From NCBI RefSeq assembly GCF_000961885.1, contig NZ_JZKH01000117.1, positions 1-19,429 on the forward strand: DNA of 19,429 bases, read 5' to 3'. Every line of letters starts with the position of its first letter. The stretch's first letter is position 1. The notes beneath the pieces are model-generated. The model was not told the origin of the DNA. It saw nothing but the letters and a program-made list of their open reading frames with translations, and did not search any database. Made by a program: the position numbers and the translations under genes. The DNA comes from Streptomyces rubellomurinus (GTDB taxonomy: Bacteria; Actinomycetota; Actinomycetes; Streptomycetales; Streptomycetaceae). Positions 14,278-19,429 of this stretch are shown here, in pieces.

Positions 14278-15362
14278 CAGAAGACCACCACCGAGCGGAG
14301 CACGTCACCGTGGTGCATGCGCTCGAACGCCTGCTCCACGCCGCCGAGTTCGATGGTCTCGGTGACGAAGGCGGCGAGGTCCAGGCGGCCCTGGAGATGG
14401 AGGTCGATGAGCATCGGGAAGTCCCGCGAGGGCAGGCAGTCGCCGTACCAGGAGGACTTGAGCGCGCCGCCGCGGCCGAACACGTCCAGCAGCGGGAGCT
14501 CCAGCGTCATCTCCGGCGTCGGCACTCCGACCAGGACGACGGTGCCGGCGAGGTCGCGGGCGTAGAAGGCCTGCCGGTACGTCTCGGGGCGGCCGACCGC
14601 CTCCACCACCACGTCCGCGCCGTTGCCGCCGGTCAGCTCCCGGATCGCCTCGACCGGGTCGGTGGTGCGGGAGTTGACGGTGTGGGTGGCGCCGAGCCGG
14701 ACCGCCGTCTCCAGCTTCCGGTCGTCGATGTCCACCGCGATGATCCTCGACGCGCCGGCCAGCCGGGAGCCCATCACGGCCGCGCCGCCGACGCCGCCGC
14801 AGCCGATCACCGCGACGGTGTCGCCGCGGCCGACGTTGCCGGTGTTGATCGCGGCGCCGAGGCCCGCCATCACGCCGCAGCCCAGCAGGCCGGCCACGGC
14901 CGGCTCGGCGGCGCCGTCCACCTTGGTGCACTGCCCGGCCGCGACCAGGGTCTTCTCGGCGAACGCGCCGATGCCCAGCGCCGGGGACAGCTCGGTGCCG
15001 TCCAGCAGCGTCATCTTCTGCTTCGCGTTGTGGGTGGCGAAGCAGTACTGCGGGCGACCGCGCTTGCAGGCACGGCACTGGCCGCACACCGCACGCCAGT
15101 TGAGCACCACGAAGTCACCGGGCGCGACCTCGGTGACGCCCTCGCCGACCGACTCCACGATGCCCGCGGCCTCGTGGCCGAGCAGGAACGGGAACTCGTC
15201 GTTGATGCCGCCCTCCCGGTAGTGGAGGTCGGTGTGGCAGACGCCGCAAGCCTGAATCCGGACCACCGCCTCCCCCGGCCCCGGGTCCGGCACGACGATC
15301 GTGGTCACCTCCACGGGCGCGCCCTTGGCGCGCGCGATGACTGCCTTGACCTGCTGGGCCAT
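14277..15362 (-). CDS. mscR: S-(hydroxymethyl)mycothiol dehydrogenase
   Basis: 361 residues, the standard length. A zinc-dependent medium-chain dehydrogenase: catalytic zinc ligands C42 (ACGVCHTD), H63/E64 (LGHEAAG) and C162 (LLGCGVMAG); structural zinc cysteines C93, C96, C99 and C107; NAD site GCGGVGG (187-193) followed by acidic residues in VDIDD. The segment [30 protein letters not shown] is characteristic of the mycothiol-dependent formaldehyde (and S-nitrosomycothiol) subgroup. It oxidises the formaldehyde-mycothiol adduct to S-formylmycothiol, with NAD as acceptor. Start ATG 15362 with GGAGGTGGG upstream. First gene of a coupled pair with the MBL hydrolase. An 8-bp inverted repeat sits in its leader. 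Confidence 0.94.
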   Translation of the reverse strand: MAQQVKAVIARAKGAPVEVTTIVVPDPGPGEAVVRIQACGVCHTDLHYREGGINDEFPFLLGHEAAGIVESVGEGVTEVAPGDFVVLNWRAVCGQCRACKRGRPQYCFATHNAKQKMTLLDGTELSPALGIGAFAEKTLVAAGQCTKVDGAAEPAVAGLLGCGVMAGLGAAINTGNVGRGDTVAVIGCGGVGGAAVMGSRLAGASRIIAVDIDDRKLETAVRLGATHTVNSRTTDPVEAIRELTGGNGADVVVEAVGRPETYRQAFYARDLAGTVVLVGVPTPEMTLELPLLDVFGRGGALKSSWYGDCLPSRDFPMLIDLHLQGRLDLAAFVTETIELGGVEQAFERMHHGDVLRSVVVF

Positions 15363-15380
15363 CCGATCCCACCTCCGTCC

Positions 15381-15402
15381 GCCGGTGCTGCTCCGCACCG
15401 GC
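15381..15402 (-). promoter_or_regulatory. Inverted repeat in the mscR leader
   Basis: Perfect 8-bp arms GCCGGTGC/GCACCGGC with a 6-bp spacer lie 19-40 bp before the mscR start. Likely an operator or small hairpin. Confidence 0.4.
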
Positions 15403-15461
15403 CCGTCCTGCCGCGTTCGGTGGCGGCGCCGCGGCTCGTGCCACGGAACCACCGACCACGA

Positions 15462-15467
15462 AGCGTA
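15462..15467 (-). promoter_or_regulatory. Candidate -10 box of mscR
   Basis: TACGCT on the - strand fits TANNNT, 100 bp before the mscR start, upstream of the inverted repeat. No clear -35. Confidence 0.3.
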
Positions 15468-15825
15468 GCGCCCGGCTCCGCGGACGCCGCCGGAGCGACG
15501 GCGGTGATCCGGCCCGCCGCACATGCCGGTGGCATGCGCCGCCGCTCACCGGCGCCGCACCCGCCGCCGACCGGCGCACCCCGGCGACGGCGGCGCGCGG
15601 GCGACGCCGAGCGCCCGTCAGCGCGCCCCGGACCGGCTCGGACCGGCCGCCGCGGTAGCCGGAACCACCCCGTGAACCACCGCCGTTGGCTGGAACTGCC
15701 GCAGACGGGCGGCCCGCCGCCCACGTACGGTCGTCGTAGCGGAAGCGGTTCACCCGACCACGCTCAGCACACCCGCCCCACCTGACGGCGCGCCATCGCG
15801 CGCCACCCGCGCCGGGGATCCCCGG

Positions 15826-15846
15826 GGACGTTCCGCGGACGTTCCG
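15826..15846. repeat. GGACGTTCCG direct repeat, 11-bp period
   Basis: Two exact 10-mers separated by one base (15826-15835, 15837-15846) in the region upstream of the P450 gene. Possible regulator site. Confidence 0.4.
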
Positions 15847-15937
15847 GGCACGTACCGACCGTACGCGCCCGCACGTTTCGCGCCACCGCCCCGGCCGGAG
15901 ACCCCTGCCCCAGCAGCCCGCCGAGACCACCCCGACG

Positions 15938-15982
15938 CACCGATTCCCCGTCAGCACCGATTCCCCGACGCACCGAGTCCCG
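15938..15982. repeat. Three-copy repeat upstream of the P450 gene
   Basis: CACCGATTCCCCG at 15938-15950 and 15955-15967, and a variant CACCGAGTCCCG at 15971-15982; periods are 17 and 16 bp. TCAG follows copies one and three. It ends 139 bp before the P450 start. Confidence 0.55.
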
Positions 15983-16121
15983 TCAGCACACGCCACCACG
16001 CACCACGCACCGCGCGTCTCGCCCGACGCCCCGGCCCGCCGCGCCACCCGTCCCCCGCACCATCCCGGTTCCCCCCGCCGGGCCGCCCCCGCGGCCCATC
16101 GCCCTGGAGTCTGGAGTACGG

Positions 16122-17342
16122 ATGTCCGCCGAGAACAGTGCGACCGGTGCCGGCCCCGGCACCGCCCCGCTCGTCCCGCTGCACTGCCTGCGCGCCATGG
16201 AGCCCGGCCCGCCCCGGCTCGCCGCGCTGATGACCGGAACCCCCGTCTGGCTGGTCAGCCGGCACGCCGACGTCCGGCAGGTGCTGACCGACCCCCGCCT
16301 CAACCGCGCCGCCCTGCACGCCCCGGGCGCGCCGCCGCTCAAGCTGATCCCGAACATCCTGGACGACCCGCAGAGCATCCTGAACATCGACGGCGCCGAG
16401 CACCAGCGGCTGCGCCGCACCGTGCAGCGGGCGTTCACCCCCCGGGCCATCGCCCGCTGGCGGCCCTGGGTGGCCTCGGTGGTCGAATCCCTGATCGACG
16501 AGCTGATCGACCGCGGCTCCCCCGCCGACATCGTCGCCGGCTACACCCGCCGGCTGCCGATCGCCGTGATCAGCCGGCTGATGGGCCTGGACCACCTGGA
16601 CGGCAAGAGGCTCGGGCACTGGAGCGACCACGCGCTGTCCACCACCGCCTTCACCGCCGAGGAGATCCGGGCCGCGCTGCGGGAGTTCACCGCGTTCGGC
16701 GCCGAGGTGATCGCCGAACGCCGGGCCGCCCCCGGCGAGGACCTGGTCAGCAGCCTGCTCGCGGCCGCCGCCGAGGACGGCACGATCACCGAGCCGCAGC
16801 TGGTGGCGCTGGTCGTCGGCCTGGTCGTGGCCGGCCACGAGACCACCATGACCAGCCTCGGCAACGCCCTGGTCTACCTGCTGGAGGACGGCCGGGACGC
16901 CTGGCGGCGGCTCGCCTCCGACGAGGCCAGCGCGGCCGCCGCCACCGAGCAGCTGCTGCGCGCCGTCCCGCTCGGCGACGCCGTCGACCACAACCCCGGG
17001 CTGCTGCGCCGCACCGTCGAGGACGTGGAGATCGGCGGGGTGGCGATCCCGTCCGGCAGCGTGGTGGCCGCCGTCACCAACGCCGCCAACCACGACCCGG
17101 AGGTCTTCACCGGCGACCTCGTCACCGAGCTGTTCTCCCCGCTGGCCGCCCCGCTGCTGACCTTCGGCGCCGGGCCGCACCACTGCCTCGGCGCCTGGCT
17201 GGCCCGGACGGAACTCGAGCTCGCCCTGCACCGGTTGGCCCGCCGCCTGCCCGCGCTGCGGCTGGACGAACCGGTCGAGGGCATCGACTGGCGGCGCGGC
17301 CTGGTCACGCGCAGCCCGAACACCCTCCGGGTCGCCTGGTGA
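16122..17342 (+). CDS. Cytochrome P450 with degenerate ERR triad
   Basis: 406 residues, soluble bacterial type. C-helix region HQRLRRTVQRAFTPR, I-helix AGHETT (237-242), and heme loop FGAGPHHCLGA (348-358) with cysteine thiolate C355. The K-helix reads ATEQLLRAVPL: the glutamate of ExxR is Q277, with R280 kept. The meander segment reads VTELFSPLAAPLLTF, where the usual RF arginine is L337. Thus two of the three ERR-triad residues are missing while the heme cysteine, I-helix and C-helix are normal. The CYP157 family is a known precedent for loss of ExxR. Substrate unknown. ATG with TGGAG 6 nt upstream. The stop overlaps the ferredoxin GTG by four bases, so the two are coupled. Confidence 0.93.
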   Translation: MSAENSATGAGPGTAPLVPLHCLRAMEPGPPRLAALMTGTPVWLVSRHADVRQVLTDPRLNRAALHAPGAPPLKLIPNILDDPQSILNIDGAEHQRLRRTVQRAFTPRAIARWRPWVASVVESLIDELIDRGSPADIVAGYTRRLPIAVISRLMGLDHLDGKRLGHWSDHALSTTAFTAEEIRAALREFTAFGAEVIAERRAAPGEDLVSSLLAAAAEDGTITEPQLVALVVGLVVAGHETTMTSLGNALVYLLEDGRDAWRRLASDEASAAAATEQLLRAVPLGDAVDHNPGLLRRTVEDVEIGGVAIPSGSVVAAVTNAANHDPEVFTGDLVTELFSPLAAPLLTFGAGPHHCLGAWLARTELELALHRLARRLPALRLDEPVEGIDWRRGLVTRSPNTLRVAW

Positions 17343-17650
17343 CGGCCGTACCGCGCCGCTCCGGCGACCCGGTGGAGGAGAGCGCGGCGACGGACCCCGG
17401 GGCGGACTCCGACGAGCCCGTGGTCGTCCGGGTCGACCGGGACCGCTGCATCGGCTCCGGAATGTGCGCGATCAGTGTTCCCGCCGCGCTGGCCCTCGGG
17501 CCGGACGGGCTGGCTCGGCCGCTGGCCGGATACGCCTCCGGCGGCGCCGAGTTGACGCCGGAGCTGGCCGAGGCGGTGGAGTTCTGCCCGGTCGAGGCGC
17601 TGGTCCTGCACTCGGCGCGCGGCGGCCACCGGATCGCCCCGGCGGAGTGA
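17339..17650 (+). CDS. 3Fe-4S ferredoxin, P450 partner
   Basis: 103 residues. VVVRVDRDRCIGSGMCAISVP has C37 and C43 (C-x5-C, with S40 at the place of a fourth ligand), and EFCPVEAL holds C83 followed by proline. This is the three-cysteine pattern of P450-linked ferredoxins of Streptomyces. It passes single electrons from a ferredoxin reductase to the P450; no reductase gene is in the window. The first 26 residues are an acidic extension not seen in the minimal ferredoxin (about 65 residues), and GTG 17339 is chosen because it overlaps the P450 stop (GTGA). A hairpin follows the stop. Confidence 0.92.
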   Translation: MTAVPRRSGDPVEESAATDPGADSDEPVVVRVDRDRCIGSGMCAISVPAALALGPDGLARPLAGYASGGAELTPELAEAVEFCPVEALVLHSARGGHRIAPAE

Positions 17651-17658
17651 CGCTCCGC

Positions 17659-17694
17659 GGGCAGGGGGCCGGGCACCCGCCCGGCCCCCTGCCC
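17659..17694 (+). terminator. Strong hairpin terminator after the P450-ferredoxin pair
   Basis: Perfect 16-bp stem (17659-17674 with 17679-17694) and a 4-nt loop, 8 nt past the ferredoxin stop. No T-tract. Confidence 0.85.
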
Positions 17695-17724
17695 GTGTCC
17701 GTGTCCGTGTCCGTGTCCGTGCCC
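17695..17724. repeat. GTGTCC hexanucleotide repeat
   Basis: Four exact GTGTCC units plus one GTGCCC directly after the terminator. A simple-sequence tract likely to vary in copy number. Confidence 0.8.
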
Positions 17725-17749
17725 CCGAGGGGATCCATGATCCAGGCTC

Positions 17750-17771
17750 ATCGATCCATGCGCGGATCGAT
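17750..17771. promoter_or_regulatory. Inverted-repeat operator candidate before the MFS gene
   Basis: Perfect 8-bp arms ATCGATCC/GGATCGAT around a 6-bp spacer, ending 37 bp before the MFS start. A second GATCCATG copy lies at 17732-17739. The size and symmetry suit a dimeric repressor such as TetR or MarR. Confidence 0.5.
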
Positions 17772-17808
17772 CTTGTTCGCCGCTCCACCCGGCTGATGGG
17801 CTGGCCGC

Positions 17809-19011
17809 ATGCCGAACCAGGAAACCCTCGCGCCCCCGGCCGCCCCCGCCGCCGTCCCCGCCCACCGCTGGGCCCCGGTGCTCGCCGTCGCCCTCACCAC
17901 CTTCACCACGGTCTCCTCCGAGATGATGCCGGTGGGCCTGCTCACCCCGATGTCCGACACCCTCGGTGTCAGCGAGGGCGTCACCGGACTCTCCCTCACC
18001 ATCACCGGCCTGATCGCCGCCGTCCTCTCGCTCCTCACCCCGGCCCTGATCGGGCTGCGCGACCGCCGCACCGTCCTGATCGCCTCCGTGGCCGTCCTCG
18101 CCCTCGCCGACGCGCTCACCGCCCTCGCCCCCGACTTCCTCGGCCTCGCCGCCGCCCGCGTCCTGCTCGGCGTCGCCATGGGCATCGTCTGGGGCCTGGC
18201 CGCCGGGCTCGGCCCCCGCCTCGCCGACGGCCCGCGCCTCGCCCTCGCCACCACGCTGATCTTCTCCGGCGTCTCGATCGCCTCCGTCCTCGGCGTCCCG
18301 CTCGGCACCTACCTGGCCGCACTGGCCGGCTGGCGGTCCGCGTTCTGGGCGCTCGCCCTGCTCGGGGCCGTCTGCGCCGTCGTCCTGGCCGCCACCCTGC
18401 CCGCGCTGCCGGTCCACGAGCGCGTCCGGGCCGGCGGCCCGGCCGGCGCCCTGCGGCACCGGGGCGTCGCCGCCGGGCTCGCGATCAGCGCGCTCGCCGC
18501 GCTCGGCCACTTCACCGGGTACACCTACGTCCGCCCGGTGCTGGAGGCCGACGCCGGCCTGGGCACCGGCGTCATCGCGAGCTGCCTGCTGGTGTACGGA
18601 CTCGCGGGCGTCGCCGGGAACTTCAGCCTCGGCGCGCTGGCCGGCCGCCGCCCGAGGACCGCCGTGCTCACCGCGCTCGGCGGCGTCGCGCTGGCCGCCG
18701 GGCTGCTGCCGCCCGCCACCGGGAGCCCGGCCGCCGTGCTGCTCGTCCTGGTCCTGTGGGGCGTCGCCTACGGCGGGGTGTCGGTCTCCACCCAGACCTG
18801 GGTCCGGACGGCCGCCCCGGCCCTGATCGAGCCCGCCGCGGCCCTGTGGGCGGGCGTGTTCAACGCCAGCATCGGGCTGGGCTCGCTGGCCGGCGGGCTG
18901 GTCGTCGACCAGGCCGGCAACCGTGCCGCGCTGCTCACCGCGGCGCTCTGCACGGCCACCGGGTGGCTGCTCGCCGTGTTCTCCCGTCCGCGGCGGGCCG
19001 GCGCCTCCTGA
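17809..19011 (+). CDS. MFS transporter, DHA1-type exporter
   Basis: 400 residues with about 12 hydrophobic helices. The first helix ends in SEMMPVGLLTPMSDTLGVSEGVTGLSLTI (residues 38-66), typical of the AraJ/drug-efflux DHA1 group; the loop 2-3 motif is reduced to LRDRRTVL (84-91). Other conserved helices include AARVLLGVAMGIVWGLAAGLGPRL and GWRSAFW. It should move a small molecule out by proton antiport; the substrate (drug, sugar or a P450 product) cannot be told. Start ATG 17809 lacks a clear Shine-Dalgarno. It is isolated from the P450 pair by a terminator and has its own inverted repeat upstream. Its stop lies in the first copy of a 17-bp duplication. Confidence 0.9.
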   Translation: MPNQETLAPPAAPAAVPAHRWAPVLAVALTTFTTVSSEMMPVGLLTPMSDTLGVSEGVTGLSLTITGLIAAVLSLLTPALIGLRDRRTVLIASVAVLALADALTALAPDFLGLAAARVLLGVAMGIVWGLAAGLGPRLADGPRLALATTLIFSGVSIASVLGVPLGTYLAALAGWRSAFWALALLGAVCAVVLAATLPALPVHERVRAGGPAGALRHRGVAAGLAISALAALGHFTGYTYVRPVLEADAGLGTGVIASCLLVYGLAGVAGNFSLGALAGRRPRTAVLTALGGVALAAGLLPPATGSPAAVLLVLVLWGVAYGGVSVSTQTWVRTAAPALIEPAAALWAGVFNASIGLGSLAGGLVVDQAGNRAALLTAALCTATGWLLAVFSRPRRAGAS

Positions 19012-19036
19012 CGCGTCAGGCCTCCTGCCGCGTCAG
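19003..19036. repeat. 17-bp tandem duplication across two convergent stop codons
   Basis: Copies 19003-19019 and 19020-19036 differ at one base (A19011 versus C19028). The MFS stop lies in copy 1 and the LysR stop in copy 2. The centre of copy 1 is also a 14-bp palindrome (19007-19020). Confidence 0.75.
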
Positions 19037-19429
19037 CCCGCGTGCCGGACCAGCTGCTCGACGAAGCCGGCCGCCAGCCGGTGCGGCCGGTCCTCCCGCT
19101 GGACCACGAGCAGCGAGGAGGGCGGCAGGTCCGGCACCGGCAGGTAGCTGATGTCCGGCCGCTGGACGTACCGGACGCTCGCCTCGCACAGCAGCAGGCC
19201 GAGCCGGGTGGTGGCCACCATCGACAGCCCCTCCTGCACGGTGGCCGCACCCGCCGGGTACCTCAGCTCGCGGCCGGCCCCGGTGCGCCGCGGGGCGTTC
19301 GCCAGCCGCCAGTACGCGGGCGCCGGGCCGCGCGGCTCAATCAGCTCCGGCTCGATCAGCTCCGGCTCGGCGCCCGGATTGCCCCGACCCTCCTCCCCCC
19401 GGCCCTCCTTTCCCCGACCCGCCGCCCCG
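19033..19429 (-). CDS. LysR-type regulator, C-terminal part (5' truncated by window edge)
   Basis: The frame runs open from the window edge to TGA at 19033-19035, about 131 residues. The end matches a LysR substrate-binding domain: YWRLANAPRR, then ATVQEGLSMVATTRLGLLLCEASVRYVQRPDISYLPVPDLPPSSLLVVQREDRPHRLAAGFVEQLV. The HTH is outside the window. The N-terminal 35 residues seen are odd for this family: Gly/Arg/Glu-rich and containing PELIE twice, encoded by two near-identical 15-bp units (19336-19365). It probably responds to a small effector; its role in controlling the adjacent MFS exporter is possible, but the genes are convergent rather than divergent. Confidence 0.8.
   Translation of the reverse strand, partial: GAAGRGKEGRGEEGRGNPGAEPELIEPELIEPRGPAPAYWRLANAPRRTGAGRELRYPAGAATVQEGLSMVATTRLGLLLCEASVRYVQRPDISYLPVPDLPPSSLLVVQREDRPHRLAAGFVEQLVRHAG
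19336..19365 (-). repeat. 15-bp in-frame tandem repeat inside the LysR gene
   Basis: CTCAATCAGCTCCGG (19336-19350) and CTCGATCAGCTCCGG (19351-19365) on the + strand differ at one base and encode PELIE PELIE on the - strand. Confidence 0.75.

Larger units (their letters stand above)
15363..16121. other. Gene-free 759 bp between mscR and the P450 gene
   Basis: Divergent intergenic region. Open frames cross it, but their translations are Arg/Pro/Gly-rich and I see no ribosome site plus recognisable domain, so I call no gene. It holds the mscR leader, a 6-bp inverted repeat around 15522-15536, an 11-bp-phased repeat GGACGTTCCG (15826-15835, 15837-15846) and three copies of CACCGATTCCCCG or a close variant (15938-15982). 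It is unusually long for a promoter region here and may be the remnant of a lost gene. Confidence 0.5.

Noticed and set aside
15764..15973. Small - strand gene upstream of the P450
   Set aside because: 69 Arg/Gly-rich residues covering the direct repeats, no ribosome site or recognisable fold.
17305..18510. - strand frame with a Gly-His repeat over the ferredoxin and MFS genes
   Set aside because: The Gly-His run is the hexanucleotide microsatellite read in reverse; no plausible start or domain.
16122..19011. P450, ferredoxin and MFS as one biosynthetic operon
   Set aside because: A perfect 16-bp hairpin and a separate inverted repeat split the MFS gene from the pair, and no core biosynthetic enzyme is present.

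Overview
The window is very GC-rich with strong third-position GC bias. It carries mycothiol-dependent and F420-type enzymes, a SARP regulator, and many exported enzymes with Sec or lipoprotein signals. This points to a filamentous actinomycete of the Streptomyces/Kitasatospora type; nothing in the sequence fixes the species. I see no tRNA, rRNA, CRISPR array, insertion sequence or phage gene. It reads as an accessory chromosomal region rich in secreted proteins and regulators.

Left part (1-3880, + strand). The tail of a protein with PLL/tachylectin-like sugar-binding repeats (2-376) ends at a strong hairpin. Then comes a tight two-gene unit: an FHA protein with a C-terminal winged-helix-like segment (549-1316) and a membrane-anchored Ser/Thr kinase with an HTD rather than HRD catalytic motif (1328-2692). 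A regulator follows (2810-3880) that joins a LuxR-type HTH to a complete SARP core.

Secreted-enzyme block (3904-8336, - strand). The order of transcription is a cutinase-like hydrolase (7668-8336), a penicillin/AHL/lipopeptide-acylase-type Ntn hydrolase (5103-7550) and an antigen-85/esterase-D-type esterase (3904-4995). The first two each carry the same 22-bp element upstream. It holds two heptamer direct repeats 11 bp apart, and before the acylase gene the second heptamer lies exactly 8 bp from a TAGTCT -10 box. That is the SARP operator geometry, so the SARP encoded next door is the obvious candidate activator.

Middle (8521-12790). A divergent orphan ATP-grasp gene overlaps the end of a convergent Sir2 deacylase gene. 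Beyond it on the - strand are a small lipoprotein, preceded by 11-bp tandem repeats, and a large secreted protein with an HExxE motif, an Ig-like domain and a C-terminal beta-sandwich.

Detoxification block (13171-15362, - strand). S-(hydroxymethyl)mycothiol dehydrogenase (mscR) is translationally coupled to an MBL-fold hydrolase, which together form a mycothiol formaldehyde-oxidation pair. A hairpin separates them from an F420/FMN-binding split-barrel oxidoreductase gene.

Right part (15363-19429). A gene-free 759-bp stretch with short direct repeats precedes a P450 gene overlapping a 3Fe-4S ferredoxin gene. The P450 lacks two of the three ERR-triad residues. A strong hairpin ends this pair. 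An MFS exporter gene follows, preceded by an 8-bp inverted repeat, and it converges on a truncated LysR-type regulator. The two convergent stop codons lie in adjacent copies of a 17-bp tandem duplication.
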